Part shown: positions 35,117 through 44,578 of the stretch, piece by piece
How positions within the stretch are numbered: the stretch's first letter is position 1
Layout: every line of letters starts with the position of its first letter
Source: Hymenobacter piscis
GTDB lineage: Bacteria; Bacteroidota; Bacteroidia; Cytophagales; Hymenobacteraceae
Length of the DNA: 64,000 bases
NCBI RefSeq assembly: GCF_018760735.1
Contig: NZ_JAHHZN010000012.1
Span: 1-64,000, forward strand
Direction of reading: 5' to 3'
Position numbers and translations under genes: made by a program
The notes under the pieces: generated by a model
The model's input: only the letters and a program-made list of their open reading frames with translations
What the model was told of the DNA's origin: nothing
The model's database searches: none

Positions 35117-37699
35117 GTGCGGGTGGCCCTGGGCGGCCTGCTGCTGGCCGGCGGCCTGGGCGGCTGCTCGCCCCTGCGCCTGCTCCGGCCCGGTCAGCGG
35201 CTGCTGAGCCAGGTCCGGATTGAGGGCGAGGACAAAGCCGATGCCGAGCGCCTGCAGACGCTGGTGCAGCAGACGCCCAACAGCACCTTCCCGCTCCCAA
35301 AGGTAGCCATCTACCAGCTAGGACGCTCTTTTTATAACGAGGAGAAGATCCGGCGTAAGCTGGAGGAAGACCGCGCCCGCTACAACCAGCTCATCAAGGC
35401 CGCCGGCACCGACTCCTCCCGGGTGGGCAAGCTGCTCACCAAGCGCGAGCGGCACGTGCGCCGCCACCAGCTGGCCCTCGACAAGGGCAACGCCATCATG
35501 CGCCTGGGCGAGCCCCCGGTCATCTACGACTCGGCCCTGACCGCCAGCTCGGTGCAGCAGCTGGGCATTTTTCTTAAGTCGAAGGGGTTTTTCCGCAGCA
35601 CCGTGACGGCCACCGACACGGTGCCCACGAGCCGGTTTGCGCCCCTGCGCGTCTTGGCCCTGCAGTCGCCCTTCCACACTGATTCCCAGCGCGTCACGGT
35701 TACTTACCGCATTCAGGAGGGGCCGGCGTTCCACTATGCCCAGCTCGACTACGACATTGCCGATACCACCGTGGCCCGGCGGGTGCTGGCCAGCCAGCCC
35801 CGGAGCCTGCTGCACGTGGGCGACCAGTACGACGAGGAAGTCATCGGCAACGAGCGGGCCCGCCTGGAGAACCTGCTCAAAAACCAGGGTTTCTACGATT
35901 TCCGCCAGCAGTACATCACCCTGGAGGCCGATACCAGCTTCGCCCCCGCCACCGTGCGCCTGCGCACGCTCATTGCCGACCCGCCCCGCGGCAACCAGCA
36001 CCGGCTCTATACCATCCGCCACGTCAACTTCATCACCGACGCCGGCCTCGTACGCTTCGGGCGCCAGCGCGACACGCTGGTGCGCGACTCGGTGTTTTAC
36101 CTGGCCTACCAGCACCGGTTCGCCCCCAAAACCCTGGACCGCAAGCTGGAAGTGCGCCCCGGCCAGCCGTACAGCCTCAGCAACACCCAGCTCACCCAGC
36201 GCCAGCTGGCGGCCCTGGACATGTTCCGCTTCAGTACCGTTACCTACCGGCGCGTGCGCGGGCCCGAAGCGCCCCTGGACTCGGCCCGGGGCCTGCTCGA
36301 TGCCACCATCAACGCCTCGCCGGCCAAGAAATTCCAGGAGACGGTGGAGGGCGGCGGTACCTACGTGGCCCAACTGGTGGGGCCCTTCGCCAACCTGCGC
36401 CTGAAGGTGCGCAACGTCTTCGGCGGGGCCGAGCTGCTCGAATTTGGGGTGCGGGCCGGCTTCGAGGGCCAGTACGACATTACCGGCAACAACAATGCGG
36501 AGAACACCGCCGCCCTCAACAGCCAGCTTACTACCCAGCTCGGGGCCAACGTGAACCTGGTGCTGCCCCAGTTTCTGGTGCCCTGGCGGCCCAACCGCTA
36601 CTTTGCCCAGTACAACCCGCGCACCCGCCTCAACGCCTCCTATACCTACGTGCGGCGCCCCGACTACACCCGCACCAACGCCGAAGGCACGTTCGACTAC
36701 CTCTGGCAGCGCTCGGCCTTTCACCAGTACGTGTTCACGCCCTTCGACCTGAGCGTCATCCGCACCGCCGACCTGAGCCCCCGCTTCGATTCCACTCTCC
36801 AGGCCCTGCGCTTCCGCCAGGGTTCCCCGCTCTACCGCAGCTTCGATAACCTGTTCATTCCCAGCTTTAACGCCACCTCGCTTTTCAACTCCAACGACTT
36901 CAACCAAACCCGCGACGCCAAGTACCTGCGCCTGTTTGCCGAAGTGGGCGGCCTGGGCCGGCAGCTCGTGCAGCAGCAGCCCCTGATCAGCTATACCGAC
37001 GACCTGAGGAGAAACAAGCTCAAAATCTACGACTTCGCCAAGCTCACGGCCGACTACCGGCGCTACTACAAGCTCACGCCCCAGACCTACCTGGTGTACC
37101 GCCTGGCCGGCGGCCTGGCCACGGCCCTGTCGCGCACCGATATCACGTCGGTGAGCGAAAACGGCGCCCGCACCACCGAAACGGCCTACCTCGTGCCCTA
37201 CGACAAGTACCTGTTTGCGGGTGGCAGTTCCAGCGTGCGGGCCTGGAAACCGCGCCGCCTGGGCCTGGGCTCCTACACCCAGTACCGCTACGACCCCGCC
37301 AATCCGGCCGAGTTTCTGCGCGACGAGAACGGGAATCTGGTGCGCGACTACAACCTGGAGCAGCCCGGCGAAGTGCTGCTGGAGGGCAACGTGGAGTACC
37401 GCTTCCCGCTCTACAGCTTTATCAAAGGCGCCCTGTTCACTGACTTCGGCAACGTCTGGACGCTGCGCGCCAATCCGCAGCAGCCGGGGGCCCAGTTCCA
37501 GCTGCGTGAGTTTTACCGGCAATTGGCGGTGGGCTCCGGCTTCGGTTTCCGCTTCGACTTCACCTTCCTGATTCTGCGCCTCGACGTGGCCACCAAGGTC
37601 TACGACCCCACTGCCCCGGGCAGCAAGTGGGCCATCCGCCGGTTCAGCTTCCGCGAAGACCAGACGGCCTTCAACCTGGGCATTGGCTACCCTTTCTAA
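35117..37699 (+). CDS. BamA/TamA-superfamily outer membrane protein, lipoprotein-like (TamL type)
   Basis: About 860 residues. The N-terminus reads LGGLLLAGGLGGCSPLRLL, a lipoprotein signal with the lipobox Cys, as described for the Bacteroidota TamL branch of the Omp85 superfamily. POTRA-like domains follow (for example VTYRIQEGPAFHYAQLDYDI and KLEVRPGQPYSLSNTQLTQR), and a C-terminal 16-stranded barrel region with the family's FLFAGGSSSVRAW-type lid loop motif (L-F-A-G-G-S-S-S-V-R-A-W) and ends in a terminal Phe. The start is uncertain: GTG 35117 is preferred; TTG 35054 or 35087 are alternatives. It should assist outer membrane protein assembly. Confidence 0.85.
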   Translation: MRVALGGLLLAGGLGGCSPLRLLRPGQRLLSQVRIEGEDKADAERLQTLVQQTPNSTFPLPKVAIYQLGRSFYNEEKIRRKLEEDRARYNQLIKAAGTDSSRVGKLLTKRERHVRRHQLALDKGNAIMRLGEPPVIYDSALTASSVQQLGIFLKSKGFFRSTVTATDTVPTSRFAPLRVLALQSPFHTDSQRVTVTYRIQEGPAFHYAQLDYDIADTTVARRVLASQPRSLLHVGDQYDEEVIGNERARLENLLKNQGFYDFRQQYITLEADTSFAPATVRLRTLIADPPRGNQHRLYTIRHVNFITDAGLVRFGRQRDTLVRDSVFYLAYQHRFAPKTLDRKLEVRPGQPYSLSNTQLTQRQLAALDMFRFSTVTYRRVRGPEAPLDSARGLLDATINASPAKKFQETVEGGGTYVAQLVGPFANLRLKVRNVFGGAELLEFGVRAGFEGQYDITGNNNAENTAALNSQLTTQLGANVNLVLPQFLVPWRPNRYFAQYNPRTRLNASYTYVRRPDYTRTNAEGTFDYLWQRSAFHQYVFTPFDLSVIRTADLSPRFDSTLQALRFRQGSPLYRSFDNLFIPSFNATSLFNSNDFNQTRDAKYLRLFAEVGGLGRQLVQQQPLISYTDDLRRNKLKIYDFAKLTADYRRYYKLTPQTYLVYRLAGGLATALSRTDITSVSENGARTTETAYLVPYDKYLFAGGSSSVRAWKPRRLGLGSYTQYRYDPANPAEFLRDENGNLVRDYNLEQPGEVLLEGNVEYRFPLYSFIKGALFTDFGNVWTLRANPQQPGAQFQLREFYRQLAVGSGFGFRFDFTFLILRLDVATKVYDPTAPGSKWAIRRFSFREDQTAFNLGIGYPF

Positions 37700-37732
37700 A
37701 AACGGGAATTAATCCTCTACTAAGTAGAACGG

Positions 37733-37764
37733 AAGCGGCTAGCCTGGGCTAGCCGCTTCTTTTT
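37733..37764 (+). terminator. Rho-independent terminator after the TamL-like gene
   Basis: AAGCGGCTAGCC (37733-37744) pairs with GGCTAGCCGCTT (37747-37758), followed by TCTTTTT. Confidence 0.88.
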
Positions 37765-38051
37765 ACATCAGAACGCCATGGGGATAAAAGGTTTTTTCAG
37801 TCTGTAGCAGGCAGCCCAATCACGCGCTTTCCAACACCTTTAGCGGTATTTTTATAGTATTTATCAATATTGCTAATATATTTGTTCGTGCATACTCCTC
37901 ACCTACGTGATTTTAGGCTGATCAGGAGGTATTAAACTCCTTTCAGCTGCCGTTCTGGTTAGCTCTGCTTCGGCTCTTTGTGCCGATTTGGGAATACTGC
38001 TTCCGGCAGTTCCTTGTCCACCCGCGTCCTCTCCACCTTACCCCTTACAAT
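37765..38051 (+). promoter_or_regulatory. AT-rich promoter region of the large T9SS protein gene
   Basis: No gene is visible. The stretch 37835-37890 is strikingly AT-rich for this genome and holds the -7 box TATATTTG (37877-37884), which leaves a leader of about 160 nt. Confidence 0.5.
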
Positions 38052-41000
38052 ATGCTTACATTTTTACGCCTGCTGGCGGCGGGCTTCCTGTGCCTGCCCG
38101 TTAGTCTGGCCCGGGCCGAAGGCTCCCGGGAACTCACCCCCAACACCGCTGGCACCCCTACCAACCTGACCTCCACGGCAAACACCCGGGCCGGCTACCT
38201 GACCCACGATTTCAATAACATTGTAAGCGGCCAGTACCAGTCGCAGGGGTTTTTGAAGCCCAGTTCCTGGAGCGGCGGTTCGAGCCGGCCCTTCAGCACC
38301 GATTACCGGCTGCTGGTGCGCCTGAAGGCAGGCGAAACCCTCTTCTACGGCGTACACCGGATGGCCAGCGAAGTAGGTAGCGGCAACCAGAACAACCTCA
38401 TTCTCACGCTCAAGTACGACAACAACGGCACGGAAACCCCGGCGGCCACCAGCACGCTCAACTACAGCACGGCCACTGGCAACACCCGCCGCTCCTTGCT
38501 GGCCGCCGGCCCCGGCGTTATCGACGATGCCGCCCAGGTGCAGGCCGGGCCGCGCATTGCGGGCACGGCGTCGGCCACCACCGGCTATAACCCGCTGACC
38601 TACACCAACACCACCGGCACCGACCGGGACTTCTGGGTGGAGTTCACCCAGCAGGGCGAGGCCACCATGAGCCAGACCCAGAAGGTATCCCAGTACGACC
38701 TCTGGGACTTCACGGTGCGCACCACCGCCGACGCCTCGGGCCAGGAGGTGAAGGGGCGCCTGCGCAGCAAGTTCTGGTCGTTCACTACCGGCGCCTTCGG
38801 CAACCGCCTGTCGGCCACCTTCAGCCTCTACCCGCTGGTGGAAAGCGTGCGGCAGCCCGGCCGCTACTACGTGAAGGCCGTGGAACTGGCCGGCATGAAC
38901 CCCTACGCCTTCTACTTCGTGACCAATGCCAACGGCACCAGTCGCACCGGCACCTTCGCGGACGCACGCAAAAGCCAGACCAGCGAGCAAACTTACCCCC
39001 AGTACGATAACTTCGTGAACGACCCTGACCCGGCCATCTGGCCCAGCGCCCCGCTGCCCGTATTCAGCCGTACCGTACAGCCGTTCTGCAACCCGATTAC
39101 CGGCCGCGGGGCCGCCGCTTTCACCACTATCAGCGAGGAAGCCGGCTCCACTTCCGTCCTCATCGACATTAATAACAACGGCGTGCAGGATGGCGACGAC
39201 GTGGTGATTGAGCAAACGGTAAATGCCAACGTGCCGGCCACCGTGTACTGGAACGGACTCGATAACGCGGGCCGGGCCGTGGCCGCCGGCACTACCCTGC
39301 GCCTGACCTTCGTCAGCAACGGGGCTCCGGTTAACTTCCCGCTCTTCGACGTGGAAGGCAACACCGATGGCCTGCGGGTGCAGAACGTGCGGCCTTCCCA
39401 GGGCAATAACCGCTTCTTCGACCGCCTCTACTGGGACGACCGCAACCTGCCCACCAACCGTTTCTCCGCCACGCCCGCCGCGCCCGATTCCCGCAATTAC
39501 CGCCCCGACGGCGTTGTTTCCGAGCTGGGCGTCCACCGCTGGACGGGGGCCAACACGAACCAGGGCGGCGACAACTACACGCTTAATACCTGGACCTACG
39601 GCTTTATTTCGGCCGCCGCCGAGCAGGTGTACACCTTCGATTTCAACTGTGACTTCGATAACGACGGTATTGCCGACAAGGACGATATCGACGACGATAA
39701 TGATGGTATCCTTGACGAAACCGAAATGTTCGGACTCAACCCCCAGACGCAAACAGCCGGCGGCGTACCCGCCAGCAACGGCAACGGCGTGCTCGTGTAC
39801 CTGGATGCGGCCTACGTGCATCCGGTACTCGGAGCCTTCCGTGACCTGAACGCCGATGGCATCAATGACCTTTTTGACCTCGACCTCGACGGCCTGCCCA
39901 ACAGCTTTGACCTGGACGCTGACGGCGACGGCCTGCCCGATGCCTTCGAGGCCAACAACCACGTCAATCCCACGTGGCGGCGTAATATCAATAACCCTAA
40001 CCCGAGCGAATACAACCCTAGCCTGAGCAAGTTCGTGGGTGTGGTGGGCACCAATGGCTTGCCCAATGCCGTGGAAGACCGTTCCGGCAATGGCAACACC
40101 GAAACGAACAGCAGCCGCTACGCCCTCTCCGACAACGACAACGACCTGCGGACGGCCGGCTCCCAAACGGTGCGCAACTACAACTTTCTCGACGTCGATT
40201 CCGATAATGACGGCATCACGGACGAGGTAGAGGCCCAGACGACGGCCAGTTACACTACCCGGAAAGGGCAGGCCAACTTCAGCACCGATGCCAACAACAA
40301 TGGCCTGCGCGACACCTACGACCCGGGCGCGGGCGGCACGGCCATGGGCAGCCCGGTTAACTCCGGCGGCTCCGCCCTGCCGGATATGTTCGATGCCGAC
40401 TCCGATGGCGACAATGCCAGCCATACCGGCCAGCCGGCCTACCAGCAGATAAGCGACTGGACTGAAGGCTTCGATACGGATAACGATGGCGCCATTAGCC
40501 AGGAAATGCAAAGCAAAGCCAATGCTTTTGCCCTGGCAAACCCCGCCAAAGCCAACTATTACGAGTTGGCGGCCAACGGCGCAACTACCCCGCCGGCCTT
40601 TCTGCTGGACAGCGACGAGGACGGCACCCCGAACTTTGCCGACCCGGACAGCCCCTATTATCACGACGACAACTTTAACGGCCTGGTGGACCTGCACGAC
40701 CCAGCGTTTGGCGGTCAGCCTTCCCTGCTGCCAATGAATGCCAGCAATACCGAAGCCCTGTTCCGGTCGGTGGCGGCCCCGTTGCCCGTAACGCTGGTAG
40801 ATTTCCGGGCCCAGGCCAGCGGCCGCGACGCCCTGCTCACCTGGAATACGGCTCAGGAAGTCAATAACGCCGGCTTCGGGATAGAGCGCTCCTCCAACGG
40901 GATAACGTTTGAAACCGTGGCCACCCTCCCCGGCCGCGGCACCAGCGCCCAGCCCACCAACTACCGCTACCTCGACCGCCAGGCCGGCGCCCGGGCCGGA

Positions 41001-41333
41001 ATCCGCTACTACCGCCTGCGCCAGAACGATACCGATGGCCAGTTCACTTATTCCGGCATCCGGACGGTGGCCTTCGACGGCCCGCCTCAATCGGGCATGA
41101 TCCGGTTGTACCCCAACCCCACGCCGGGCGCCGCCACCCTCGACCTCACGCTGCTGCCGGCCGGCCCCTATCAGGTCACTATCCTGGCTGCCGACGGTCG
41201 AATTGTCGCCGAACTGACGGCCACCGGCGGCACGCTGAATCCGCTCCGGACCCAGGCGCTGGCGAAGGGGTTCTATCTAGTGCGCCTCAGCGGCCCCGAT
41301 GGGCATCAAACCGTGAAACTGGTGAAGGAATAA
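38052..41333 (+). CDS. large secreted protein with calcium-type Asp repeats and a T9SS sorting domain
   Basis: 1093 residues. A signal peptide (to about LARA) is followed by an extracellular region of about 500 residues with no family I recognise. From about residue 530 to 890 there are thrombospondin-type-3-like Asp repeats, for example DFDNDGIADKDDIDDDNDGI, DADGDGLPDAFE and DVDSDNDGITDEVE, which bind Ca2+ in known relatives. A fibronectin-like segment (ALLTWNTAQEVNNAGFGIER) precedes the type A T9SS sorting domain (RLYPNPTPGAATLDL ... AKGFYLVRLSGPDG). Likely a cell-surface or released adhesin-like protein. ATG 38052 is chosen for the signal peptide. Confidence 0.87.
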   Translation: MLTFLRLLAAGFLCLPVSLARAEGSRELTPNTAGTPTNLTSTANTRAGYLTHDFNNIVSGQYQSQGFLKPSSWSGGSSRPFSTDYRLLVRLKAGETLFYGVHRMASEVGSGNQNNLILTLKYDNNGTETPAATSTLNYSTATGNTRRSLLAAGPGVIDDAAQVQAGPRIAGTASATTGYNPLTYTNTTGTDRDFWVEFTQQGEATMSQTQKVSQYDLWDFTVRTTADASGQEVKGRLRSKFWSFTTGAFGNRLSATFSLYPLVESVRQPGRYYVKAVELAGMNPYAFYFVTNANGTSRTGTFADARKSQTSEQTYPQYDNFVNDPDPAIWPSAPLPVFSRTVQPFCNPITGRGAAAFTTISEEAGSTSVLIDINNNGVQDGDDVVIEQTVNANVPATVYWNGLDNAGRAVAAGTTLRLTFVSNGAPVNFPLFDVEGNTDGLRVQNVRPSQGNNRFFDRLYWDDRNLPTNRFSATPAAPDSRNYRPDGVVSELGVHRWTGANTNQGGDNYTLNTWTYGFISAAAEQVYTFDFNCDFDNDGIADKDDIDDDNDGILDETEMFGLNPQTQTAGGVPASNGNGVLVYLDAAYVHPVLGAFRDLNADGINDLFDLDLDGLPNSFDLDADGDGLPDAFEANNHVNPTWRRNINNPNPSEYNPSLSKFVGVVGTNGLPNAVEDRSGNGNTETNSSRYALSDNDNDLRTAGSQTVRNYNFLDVDSDNDGITDEVEAQTTASYTTRKGQANFSTDANNNGLRDTYDPGAGGTAMGSPVNSGGSALPDMFDADSDGDNASHTGQPAYQQISDWTEGFDTDNDGAISQEMQSKANAFALANPAKANYYELAANGATTPPAFLLDSDEDGTPNFADPDSPYYHDDNFNGLVDLHDPAFGGQPSLLPMNASNTEALFRSVAAPLPVTLVDFRAQASGRDALLTWNTAQEVNNAGFGIERSSNGITFETVATLPGRGTSAQPTNYRYLDRQAGARAGIRYYRLRQNDTDGQFTYSGIRTVAFDGPPQSGMIRLYPNPTPGAATLDLTLLPAGPYQVTILAADGRIVAELTATGGTLNPLRTQALAKGFYLVRLSGPDGHQTVKLVKE

Positions 41334-41350
41334 GTGCGCCACCGTTTGCC

Positions 41351-41396
41351 ACGCCACAAAAAAGGCCTTCCGTACGGAAGGCCTTTTTTGTGGCGT
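41351..41396. terminator. perfect bidirectional terminator
   Basis: ACGCCACAAAAAAGGCCTTC and onward is a perfect 46-nt palindrome with A6 and T6 tracts, between the convergent T9SS protein and E1 dehydrogenase genes. Confidence 0.9.
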
Positions 41397-41464
41397 AGTC
41401 AGTGTTCGTGAGCAGGGACGCGAACGAGTGCTGGCCGACAATTGAGCCGGGAGCCGGCGGGGCG

Positions 41465-43642
41465 TTAGTACCCGAGCAGCTCGCCGAGGGCGGTGGCTAC
41501 CTTATCGGGGTTGGGCAGCATCTGCTTTTCCAGCTCCACGTTGAGGGCAATGGCGGGCAGGTTGGCGGCGCCGAGGGTAAACACGGGCGCATCGAGCTGC
41601 TGGAAGCAGTGGCGCTGGATGCGGCCGGCCAGGCTCTCGGCGAAGGAGTTCATGAGCGGCTCCTCGGTGAGCACCAGGGCCTTGCCGTGACGGCGCACCG
41701 CGGCCTGCACGGCGGCCCAGTCGAGGGGGTTGAGGGTGCGCAAATCCAGGATTTCGACCTGGCCGGGGAACTGCCGGCTGGCCGTGCGGGCCCAGTGTAC
41801 GCCCATGCCGTAGGTGATGACCACACAGGTTTCGCCGTTAGCCAGCTTCCGGGCGTCGGCCTCCTGAAAAACGTTGGCTTTGCCCAGCGGAATGACGTAG
41901 CCGGCGGCGGGCTCGGTGGTTTTGGCGTCCTCGGTGCCGGGCACCTTGCTCCAGTACAGGCCCTTGTGTTCGAGCAGCACCACGGGGTTGGGGTCGAGGA
42001 AGGCGGCGCGCAGCAGGCCCTTCATGTCGGCCGCGTTGCTGGGGTACACCACCTTGATGCCCCGGATGGTGAGCAGGGTGCTTTCGATGGAGCCCGAATG
42101 GTAGGGCCCGCCCCCGCCGTAAGCCCCGATGGGCACCCGGATCAGGCTCTGAACCGGGAACTGCCCGTTGCTCAGGTAGCAGGATTTGCTGAGCTCCTCC
42201 ACCAGCTGGTTGAGGCCGGGCCAGATGTAGTCGGCAAACTGAATTTCGACGATGGGCTTGGCCCCCACGGCGCTCATGCCGGCCGTGCTGCCGATGATGT
42301 AGGCCTCCTGAATGGGCGTGTTAAAGACGCGGGTGTCGCCGTACTTTTTGGCCAGCAAAGCGGCCTCGCGGAACACCCCGCCCAGCTCCCCGCCTACGTC
42401 CTGGCCGTAGAACAGGGCCTCGGGAAACTCGCGCAGAATGTCGTCGACGGCGTGCAGGGCCGCGTCCACCATCAGGGCCTTATCGGCGCCGGCGGGGGTT
42501 CGCTCGCCGGTTTCCTCGGTCACGGCCGGGGGCGCGAATTCGTGGTCCTGGAAGGTGGCCGGGTCGGGATTGGGGGCGGCCAGGGCGCGCTCGTAGTCAG
42601 CCAGCACGGTGGCGCGGGCCTGGTCGGCCAGCTCCTGGAGCTCGGCTTCGGCGAAGCCCAGGCTCAGCAGCTGCTCATGGAAGCGGGGCAGCGGGTCCTG
42701 CTGGGCATGCTGGGCGAGGTCGTCGCCGCGGTACCACTCGCGGCGCACGCCGCTGGTGTGGTGGCCCAGCAGGGGGCATTTAGCGTGCACCAGCACCGGC
42801 CCGCGGCGGGCGCGCACGTAGTCGGCGGCCTCCTGCATGGTTGCGTAGCTGGCCAGGAAATCGGCCCCGTCGGTTTGCAGGCGGTGCAGGCCCTTGAAGC
42901 CGGCGGCAAACTCGTAGGCGTTCATGGTGCGCATCTCCCGGCCGGTGGCCGAAATGCCCCAGTCGTTGTCCTGGACCAGGTAAATAATGGGCAGCTGGTG
43001 CAGCACGGCCATCTGCAGGGCCTCGCTCACCTCCCCTTCGGTCATGGCCCCGTCGCCAATCGAACACAGCACGAGAGGTGACGCCTGCGGCGAATTAACA
43101 ATTAACAAGGAAGAATCAAGAATTGAATCGTTCGATTTTTCCGATGTATCTGCTTCAGCTCCGTTCTCAGAATTCTTAATTGATTCCAGGTACTTGAGGC
43201 CCTGGGCGACGCCGGTGGCGGGAATGGCCTGCATGCCGGTAGCCGAGCTCTGGTGCGGAATGGTGGGCAACCCGGCCCGGCGCAGCGAGGGGTGGGAGTA
43301 GTAGGTGCGCCCGCCCGAAAAGGGGTCGTCGCGCTTGGCCATGAGCTGAAGCATGAGCTCGTAGGGCGTCAGGCCGATGCCCAGCAGCAGGGAGTCGTCG
43401 CGGTAGTAGGGCGCGGCGTAGTCCTGGGGCATGAGGCAGGCGGCGGCGGCCAATTGGATGGCCTCGTGGCCCCGGGCCGTGGCGTGCACGTATTTGGCCG
43501 TTACGGCCTTATTGTCTTCGTAGAGGCGGGCCAGCTCATCGCCGGTGCGCAGCAGGCGGTAAGCGCGGCGCAGGATCTCGGAACTGGGGTGAACGGTGGT
43601 GGAGAAGTCGGTTTGCGGGGCGGGCGCGGTTTCGGGGGTCAT
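41465..43642 (-). CDS. 2-oxoacid dehydrogenase E1, fused alpha and beta subunits
   Basis: 725 residues; alpha and beta chains of a thiamine-diphosphate E1 (branched-chain or pyruvate dehydrogenase type) are joined in one polypeptide, a common Bacteroidota layout. The alpha part has the TPP motif GDGAMTEGE ... NDWGIS; the beta part begins near residue 380 with ALMVDAALHAVDDILREFPE and holds GVFREAALLAKKYGDTRVFN. Just before the GDG motif, residues about 151-186 (SIKNSENGAEADTSEKSNDS... LLIVNSPQAS) are encoded by an AT-rich, repeat-like DNA stretch not expected in the family. The substrate is not fixed by sequence alone. Confidence 0.9.
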   Translation of the reverse strand: MTPETAPAPQTDFSTTVHPSSEILRRAYRLLRTGDELARLYEDNKAVTAKYVHATARGHEAIQLAAAACLMPQDYAAPYYRDDSLLLGIGLTPYELMLQLMAKRDDPFSGGRTYYSHPSLRRAGLPTIPHQSSATGMQAIPATGVAQGLKYLESIKNSENGAEADTSEKSNDSILDSSLLIVNSPQASPLVLCSIGDGAMTEGEVSEALQMAVLHQLPIIYLVQDNDWGISATGREMRTMNAYEFAAGFKGLHRLQTDGADFLASYATMQEAADYVRARRGPVLVHAKCPLLGHHTSGVRREWYRGDDLAQHAQQDPLPRFHEQLLSLGFAEAELQELADQARATVLADYERALAAPNPDPATFQDHEFAPPAVTEETGERTPAGADKALMVDAALHAVDDILREFPEALFYGQDVGGELGGVFREAALLAKKYGDTRVFNTPIQEAYIIGSTAGMSAVGAKPIVEIQFADYIWPGLNQLVEELSKSCYLSNGQFPVQSLIRVPIGAYGGGGPYHSGSIESTLLTIRGIKVVYPSNAADMKGLLRAAFLDPNPVVLLEHKGLYWSKVPGTEDAKTTEPAAGYVIPLGKANVFQEADARKLANGETCVVITYGMGVHWARTASRQFPGQVEILDLRTLNPLDWAAVQAAVRRHGKALVLTEEPLMNSFAESLAGRIQRHCFQQLDAPVFTLGAANLPAIALNVELEKQMLPNPDKVATALGELLGY
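43085..43192 (-). repeat. AT-rich repeat-like in-frame insertion inside the E1 gene
   Basis: This 100-bp stretch is clearly AT-rich in a GC-rich gene and contains GAATTAACAATTAACAAGG on one side and CAGAATTCTTAATTGATTCC on the other, which are partly inverted copies of ATTAA-type units. It keeps the reading frame and adds about 35 residues. Confidence 0.75.
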
Positions 43643-43674
43643 GGGCGGGGGTTGGGTGCTGGGGCGAAGTTACG

Positions 43675-43811
43675 AAAGGTGAAATGGTGAGATAGTGAAA
43701 TGGTGAGTTTGATGTTTCGGCGGCCCAACTTGCGCCGGGCTTGCCCGTTTGCCAGCCGCGCAAGCCACGCCTACAGAACGCCAACTCACTATTTCACCAC
43801 CTCACCATTTT
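43675..43811. repeat. palindromic intergenic element G with GTGAAATG units
   Basis: Arms 43681-43709 and 43783-43811 pair over 29 nt with four mismatches. It lies between the divergent E1 and GNAT genes and ends 5 bp from the GNAT start codon, so it would have to contain that gene's promoter. Confidence 0.82.
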
Positions 43812-43816
43812 CCCTC

Positions 43817-44362
43817 ATGCTTCGCTTTGCCCCCGCCACGGCCGCCGACGTGCCCGCCCTCAACCGCCTCGTGAACCGCGCCTACCGGGGCGAAGCCTCG
43901 GAGCAGGGCTGGACCACCGAATCGGGCCTGCTGGCCGGGCAGCGCACCGACGAGGCCGATCTGCTGGAGCAGCTCGGCCGGCCCGGCGCCACCTTCCTGC
44001 TGGCCCGCCGCGCGGCGGATGAAGAGCTGGTGGGCAGCGTGTTTCTGCAGGTGCAGGGGCCGGAGCTGTACCTGGGCATGCTCTCCGTGGAGCCCACCCT
44101 CCAGGCCGGCGGCATCGGCCGGCGGCTGGTGCAGGCCGCCGAGGACTACGCCCGCGCCCAAGGCTGCGCGGCCGTGCGCATGACCGTCATTTCCGTCCGC
44201 CACGAGCTGCTGGTCTGGTATGAGCGCCTGGGCTACCAGCGCACCCCCGAAACCGTGGCCTTCCCCACCGACACCCGCTTCGGCACCCCCCGCCACCCCG
44301 AGCCGCTGGTGCTGCAGGTGCTGCGGAAGACGGTGAAGCAGAAAAACAGCACGTCATTCTGA
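43817..44362 (+). CDS. GNAT-family N-acetyltransferase
   Basis: 181 residues. The acetyl-CoA-binding motif A is LGMLSVEPTLQAGGIGRRLV followed by AAEDYARAQGCAAVRMTV and YERLGYQRT. It transfers an acetyl group from acetyl-CoA to an unknown amine. The final residues (KNSTSF) and the TGA stop come from the palindromic repeat that follows (AGCACGTCATTCTGAGCG begins at 44348), so the original C-terminus was probably altered. Confidence 0.88.
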   Translation: MLRFAPATAADVPALNRLVNRAYRGEASEQGWTTESGLLAGQRTDEADLLEQLGRPGATFLLARRAADEELVGSVFLQVQGPELYLGMLSVEPTLQAGGIGRRLVQAAEDYARAQGCAAVRMTVISVRHELLVWYERLGYQRTPETVAFPTDTRFGTPRHPEPLVLQVLRKTVKQKNSTSF

Positions 44363-44480
44363 GCGAAGGCGCAGCCGAAGTCGAAGAATCTCGCGTGTCA
44401 AAGTAATTCTTTTATAAGAAGTTACCATTGCACGCGAGATTCTTCTACTTCGGCTGCGCCTTCGCTCAGAATGACGTGCT
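44348..44480. repeat. palindromic intergenic element H, 50-bp arms
   Basis: Arms 44348-44397 and 44431-44480 pair over 50 nt with one mismatch and carry the core CGTCATTCTGAGCGAAGG...GAATCTCGCGTG. Its loop ends GTTACCATTG, which is shared with element M (element J has GTTTACCATTG). It overlaps the last codons of the GNAT gene. Confidence 0.95.
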
Positions 44481-44482
44481 AA

Positions 44483-44578
44483 TCACTCACTCACTCACTC
44501 ACTCACTCACTCACTCACTCACTCACTCACTCACTCACTCACTCACTCACTCACTCACTCACTCACTCACTCACTCAC
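44483..44578. repeat. (TCAC)24 tetranucleotide microsatellite
   Basis: 24 perfect, uninterrupted TCAC units (96 nt). The minus-strand gene ends inside it: its last codons GTG AGT GAG TGA are repeat units. Such long perfect tetranucleotide tracts are prone to length change. Confidence 0.97.

Noticed and set aside
38064..41090. Very long open frames on the antisense strand of real genes (also at 1369-3069, 8968-10959, 35318-37522)
   Set aside because: They mirror genes with clear families, are rich in Gly/Val/Gln/His in the way expected for antisense reading of GC-rich codons, and contain no recognisable domain.
44483..44578. TCAC array as a CRISPR
   Set aside because: No spacers; it is a perfect tetranucleotide tract and no cas genes are nearby.
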